From NCBI RefSeq assembly GCF_016086655.4, contig NC_052134.2, positions 10,478,001-10,542,000 of the forward strand: DNA of 64,000 nucleotides. The letters are read 5' to 3'. Below, piece by piece: positions 58,881-64,000 of the stretch; position 1 is the first letter of the stretch; each line of letters opens with the position of its first letter. The notes under the pieces are model-generated. The model was not told the DNA's origin. It saw nothing but the letters and a program-made list of their open reading frames with translations, and ran no database searches. A program made the translations under genes and the position numbers. Origin of the DNA: Lepeophtheirus salmonis. Lineage: Eukaryota; Arthropoda; Copepoda; Siphonostomatoida; Caligidae.

Positions 58881-61314
58881 TAGTTAAGCAAAGTAGAGTT
58901 TAATTGGTTGCAATTACATCAAACCCTCAGATCTCTTTATTTTTTTATTTGTTTGATTTTTTTTTCTCCAAAATGCTCTCACAAAAATTGTCCGTTCTAC
59001 TTTCTATCTTTGGACGTTATGAACGAACACCTAATGTCCCATATCAATACCTGCGGTTTAAATCTACACAACACTAACAAATTAGTTTTTTTAGTATTGT
59101 GTTAACTAAAGTTATTTGCTATGGTCTCAAAATAGTTTCTTAAAGTTGATGACCCTTGTTAAGAGGAACAACTAATAGGAACTATGTTGGTGTATAAACA
59201 TTGAAGGAAAGAAAAGATAACCTTTGAAAATTGGTCCCCAATTTCTCATAACGACCTTTTTATTTTTTTCCTCACTCTGTTTTTGTATGTATATCCACAA
59301 ATAATTATAGTCGTCCACCTCAAGAAAGAAAAGAATCAGGAAAGAAATATCATTATAAAAATTGTGAAGTTCTTTATACACACTGAAACATAAATAAATA
59401 GTAGGTTTTATACTTTATATGTACTTATATATATAAATATACTTTTTTTTTTCTTCCTTCACCATGAAAGAGAACCATCCTGGCTGTTCTGCTCTGATGA
59501 TTTCTTTTCTTTATGGTTTTTTTTTAGAAAGAAAAAAAAGTCTCTTTTCTTTCTAACCAATCACTATGATTAAAAAACCATTATCTTGATGTGATTTATT
59601 TAAATAAATTGTACACTTACGCTTAAAACTATTTAATTCTACTACATTCTTATATAGAATACATGTTCAAAAATCAGTGTTTCCTTTTGAAATAACTCTA
59701 CCTAATGCCTTGTGTAGTCTAATCCATTTCGTGTTACGGAAATATACGGCCACATAACTTCCTTTGACAGGCTGTAGAAGTGGTAGCAGGGTCAGCGTTG
59801 ACTCTAGAGACACGCTTCTAAAGTTTTTTTAAAGGAAATGTAGTCGTTTACTATCATGCTTTGGAACTTTGGGTAAAAATGGTTTGACGGAATATTTGAC
59901 ATGTTCATTGCTTCAATTTCTGATATACTAAAAACATTTTCTCAAAATGAAATTCGCAAAATTCTTTAAACGCAAATAGCTCCATGGATAATGATGCTGG
60001 AGAGCTAAACTAGTGGGATCAGATTTGGTTTTGTGAAAAATTTTAAAATGGTGGAATTTGTTCAAATAAGGTTTTTTTTAAAAATATATATTTCCTCCAA
60101 TTGTAACTGCATACTTAATCAAGAAAATAAACATAAATAAGTAAATAGCAATATTTGCAGTTCTTTGTTGGGAGGATCCTTTTATTTTAAGGTTTGTATG
60201 CCAAGTATTACTGACAACTTAAAAAGTTTTGTAATATTGTATTGTCCATTAAGGCAAAGTTCTCATTTACAATAGTTTATTGAGATACACCATCAAACGG
60301 CTCTCCAGTATAGCTAAGGGCTTTATTCTTCCATCCATTTTACAGACTATAACATTTTTTTTTAATTTGGCTCAAAAGATTACTTCGGATAGATGCACTT
60401 TCTCCATCCTTCGGTGGGTCCAAAAAGAAAAGTACCCGACTTTTCCTCCAAATTTATACTCCCTAAAATATTTGTTCCAAACCTTCTAAAATCCATTGTC
60501 TACACACAATGCACAGTAAAGACTTGATGTTGATATGAGTTTGTACATTTCTACACATTCCATCCCCAATGCTTTTTAAAGATGTAAAAATGTTTAAAAT
60601 CTTTTCTTCTCCCTCCTTCTTTCTCAAGCCGGCAAATTACATTTTAAAAAACGGAAGCAACTCAGTTTTAAATTTGTAAAAACTTCTTCTAATGTTGATT
60701 TGAAATGCAGGTCTTTTTATGTATTGCTGAATGTAGGCTTAGGTTAAAAGATGTTTGTATTCGTCTTTTAATAGGGATATTCGGCTTCTTAAGTTTGTCA
60801 ATCCATCAGTCTTGTCCAATATGAATAATCCATTATGTCTATTGATATTATAATTGATAACAGAGAATTAAGTGATTAGCACTTCTTCCATTCGAACTGC
60901 TGTCGTGTTTGTTTATTTTTTCTTTATCTTAATATATATTATGTATATTGATCAGTTTAAATGAATCTTACAACATTTTCCATTTGATCACTTTTCCTTG
61001 CTATTAATTTTCATCTCCCAAATGCTTCAGATTTACATGCCTACATTAAAAAATGTCATAGCTCTATGATATTTTCTAAATTGGAATAAGAATTACGAAA
61101 TGTTAAGCAATCGCTGTAATCGAAAAATGTAAGGAAATACATCCAATAAAATATACAGCTTTTATTTTTGTTGTGTAACACATAAAAAAACATTTCAAGT
61201 GCTTAAAACTGAAGAATATTGTTCATATAATATCAGAATATATTTTTCAATATTTCGTATGAAATGTAAGAAAAAAATTATGATCTTTAATAAAGCAAAG
61301 TTGCTACGCCACAT
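58881..61314. other. Non-coding AT-rich DNA
   Basis: No exon or repeat I can support. The frame near 60714, 'VFLCIAEC' after an AG, superficially recalls an Ig C-strand, but lacks the expected upstream residues. Confidence 0.4.
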
Positions 61315-62011
61315 TTACTGAAATGCACATGAGGCATTAAATGGCATCCCGACGTCTTGCACCTTTGACTGATCAAACCTTTGAACAGTAGAAACAGGAG
61401 TACCACCAGCCAGAGATGAGAACAACAATACAACATTATTATCATACCATTTTACGCAAGATACGTCGACACCATCGAAGCTTGTAACCATCTCTGTAAA
61501 AAAACACAACTTTTTTATGTCATTTCATATCTTTTTCAGTGTATAATTTACAATTTACCAATCTATTAAGCCTAACTATGCCAAATGAAAATATTCCTTG
61601 TTTGGCAAGCCACACTATAAAATTCAATGAAGTAAAGTAATTGCCAAAGTACAATTTATATCCAACATGGCTTGGGATCTTTCAGCTCAACCGCGCCACA
61701 ATATTTGAGGATGCCCTTAAATCCGATTCATCGTCTTTTCTTTCCGAAGGATTGTTTTCTTTCAAAGTATACACCTCGAAATTTTACGAATATCCTGAGG
61801 CATCACATAATAGAAATTTTTTTATGTCCGGTTTATGAGGTTTTGCTGGGATAAACTGTTTAAATTTTTTTACATTTTCTTGAGCACATCTGCTTATCAA
61901 TACTAAGGCTCTCTTCAAATGTAGTCTGAGACTATGTTTCTCTGAAATGTTGAAAGACTGGGTGGATTTTATATAATCTATCATGATTTTCAGGAAAGGG
62001 ATAGATGTCAT
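61315..62011 (-). pseudogene. piggyBac transposase relic
   Basis: Minus strand from 62011 down: 'QENVKKFKQFIPAKPHKPDI', 'KKFLLCDASGYS'. A shifted frame gives 'NFEVYTLKENNPSERKDDES' and 'VGYKLYFGNYFTSLNFIVWL' (the 'DNYFTS' Asp changed to Gly), then 'AKQGIFSFGIVRLNRL'. The last frame has 'TSFDGVDVSCVKWYDNNVV' and 'GGTPVSTVQRFDQSK'. Motif order matches the PGBD/piggyBac DDE core. At least two frame breaks and a lost catalytic Asp; the N-terminus and Cys-rich tail are absent. Confidence 0.85.
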
Positions 62012-62751
62012 TTTGATTTCTTGCGAAGCGAAGATAACGCCTTATTTTTATAAGTGGATTAATTATAAATGTATGTGGTTGTCAACCGTATATAGGTTTG
62101 AGCTCCCTTACATGCATTTGTTTCAATTTGAGACAAAAAAAGAGAATTGTTGCACACATGCAACAGATTTCTAGTTTACTAAAAATTCCTCTAATTGATT
62201 TTGTTGCACATTTGTTAGATAAGAAAAAAGACCCATAAAATATTACAATATAACAAAGTACTAAAATATTTACATTTAAATAATTATAATAGAATAGAGG
62301 ATCATATTTTTTTTATTTATGATTATTATTAATAGATTTTAAAGTTTAGGATCCTGAACTAATTAAATAACTCTCTCTCACTCGCATTGATTACCTTTTT
62401 ACCAGGTCTTTTGATGAAGTATAATAATAATACCTATTCACAAATGAATGAAGAGATTTGTTGTAGATCTGTAAATAGTTTCATATTTACAAAAAATAAT
62501 TAAATATTATATTTTATTAACGTTTTTTCGGTGTTAAATATGTGTAACAAAAAGCAAGCATTTGAGGGTTAATAGTGTTCATCTAAAACACAGGTGATAG
62601 TCGTGATGTGAATGTTGAGAAACATTCAAATCGATCAAGTGAAGTGATTAATTAGTTAAGAAAGCATTGAGGTTAGGTCATGGAACTCTAGATACGTGGA
62701 ACAAAGTCGCCATTTTTCTTTTTCCCAAATAAGTTATTTTTTATTTTATTA
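62012..62751. other. Non-coding AT-rich DNA
   Basis: Nothing recognised. Confidence 0.4.
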
Positions 62752-62895
62752 TACCAAGTAGTCCATTAAAATCTGAACACTTTGAATTTTAAATTTTAAT
62801 AAGACATAATTTATTAATTTAAAAAACAATTCCAACAAAATTAATACTATAAATAGATATGTGTCAGAGCTCTTTCAATCATTAATCTAGCCGCT
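62752..62895. pseudogene. Mariner family A left end, truncated
   Basis: 'taccaagtagtccattaaaa' plus the family A subterminal stretch to 'attaatctagccgcttacga', after which hAT-type sequence starts. No right end. Confidence 0.65.
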
Positions 62896-64000
62896 TACGA
62901 TTACCACGATTTCCAGACCCCCAAACATTGACAACAATATTGTTCTGAAGGGTTGCTGTTGAAGCTGGCTCTGTTGAAGTTCAATGATTTCATGAAGATA
63001 TTTATGTTCAAGTTTGTTGTTGCAACACTAAATGTAATAGTTGTTTCACCCACGCTAGATATATTGTGGGGAAGTATCCTTCGAGCGACATTGCAAGCTC
63101 TTCTAAGTGTATGGTAATTGCTTGCTTCGATCTCCAGGTACAGAAATGTCTCCAATTCCAGCCATGTCTTCGATGTTACTAACAAAGACCTCTAGCAGGG
63201 GAAAGTTTGTATTATTATCATTCTATATTTGTCGTTTCCATAAAAGTAGCTTTTTTTTTAAATACCTCCAGATTTTCTTCTGCTTCGATTATGTTGACTC
63301 TACCACTATGCATCTGTCGATTGAGATGATTGAGAGCATCGAAAAAATACGTCATGTACGCCAAAGTGAGAATTAACTTAGAATTTTTGAAGTAATTAGC
63401 GTGACAATGTCTGTACTCTCGCAAAAACAAAGCTAATTCCACACGAACAAATTGCAGAAACCGTATTCCATGAAAGATTATTGTCTCTGAAGAAGTCATC
63501 CACGAATTTCTTCATGTTGACTCCCTTGGTTGTTGTTGTAAGACGCTTACAAAATAGAAAATCTTCCTTTAGCACGTCTTCTTTAATATAGCGCACAAAT
63601 ACAACAAGCTGGCTTTGATTAGAAATGTCAGTGGTCTCATCGAGTTGGAGCCTGAATTTTACAGGGCCTGAAAGCAGATCTGCAACTATTTGAGGCAAGA
63701 TTTCATTCATAGTGATATTTTTACAAGTGCTTCAATAATGGTGTGTGGATTGCCCTCCATTGCAATGAGGTAGGCAACTTCATACAATGGTGTAATGATT
63801 GATATGTTGATGGGTACAAAGCCGAGAACAGTCAATGTAGCCTTTTCATCAAATTTGGCTCTCTTCCTCTTGAATTTAGCAAGTGTGTGTTCTTGAATTT
63901 CCCATATCCATGCAGCTTTGGTAACTGTTCCTTCAGTATAAAAGGTGCTTGACTAGAATTACTCAACTTGGCAGTACAAATCATGCATTGAGGATGTTAA
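62896..64000 (-). pseudogene. hAT/ZBED-type transposase relic, continues off the right edge
   Basis: Reading down from 64000 on the minus strand: a BED-finger remnant 'CMICTAKLSNSSQ' then 'LKEQLPKLHG', next 'TPLYEVAYLIAMEGNPHTII', then 'KFRLQLDETTDISNQSQLVV', 'FVRYIKEDVLKEDFLFCKRL' and 'MKKFVDDFFRDNNLSW'. After a deletion come 'FVRVELALFLREYRH' and 'YMTYFFDALNHLNRQMH', and finally 'LELETFLYLEIEASN'. This is the order of FAM200/ZBED5-like hAT transposases. Multiple frame breaks, with the segment between 'NLSW' and 'FVRVELALF' largely missing. Confidence 0.82.

Noticed and set aside
60712..60760. 'VFLCIAEC' after an AG, resembling an Ig C-terminal strand of the next DIP exon
   Set aside because: The residues expected before it in a DIP Ig2 domain are absent, phase 1 is not satisfied convincingly, and no good donor follows.
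1..64000. CRISPR arrays, bacterial operons, riboswitches, rRNA or intact tRNA genes
   Set aside because: None seen. The window is eukaryotic with spliced genes, and the only tRNA-like boxes belong to SINEs.

Overview
The window is AT-rich eukaryotic nuclear DNA with small split genes, GT-AG introns and very heavy DNA-transposon load. Gene content (Hook dynein adaptor, PTRH2-type peptidyl-tRNA hydrolase, an Ig-superfamily protein of the arthropod DIP/lachesin type) and many decayed mariner copies with an 'SSPDLNPLD' core suggest an arthropod. A parasitic copepod such as a sea louse is my best guess. That is inference, not a database match.

Layout: 1-5.1 kb is intergenic with a mariner relic. 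5.1-8.8 kb is a six-exon Hook gene (+). 9.4-9.95 kb is single-exon PTRH2 (-), convergent with Hook. 10.0-10.6 kb is a probable three-exon gene I do not recognise (+), divergent from PTRH2 across an 80-bp shared promoter with a perfect CRE palindrome. 10.7-41.3 kb holds no gene I can support. It is a graveyard of repeats: internally deleted mariner copies, a Ty3/gypsy integrase plus 3' LTR, an L1-like reverse transcriptase, foldback MITEs, dispersed repeats, and one possible promoter/first exon at 25.9 kb. 41.3-55.1 kb carries the first four exons of the DIP-like gene (+), whose 11.8-kb third intron is filled with transposons, a 110-bp minisatellite and MITEs. 55.1-64 kb is the next intron or intergenic DNA. 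It contains a C-rich island, a tRNA-derived SINE, mariner relics, a piggyBac relic and a hAT/ZBED relic that runs off the right edge.

The genes have no evident pathway link: Hook joins cargo to dynein, PTRH2 recycles peptidyl-tRNA at mitochondria, and the DIP-like protein is a neuronal surface receptor. The most actionable points are these. Three single-base homopolymer frame breaks lie in two adjacent, otherwise intact genes (probable assembly errors). Hook has a GC-AG intron and a possible unannotated micro-exon. One mariner family forms a ladder of deletion derivatives down to a 178-bp MITE. I found no convincing new multi-gene system.
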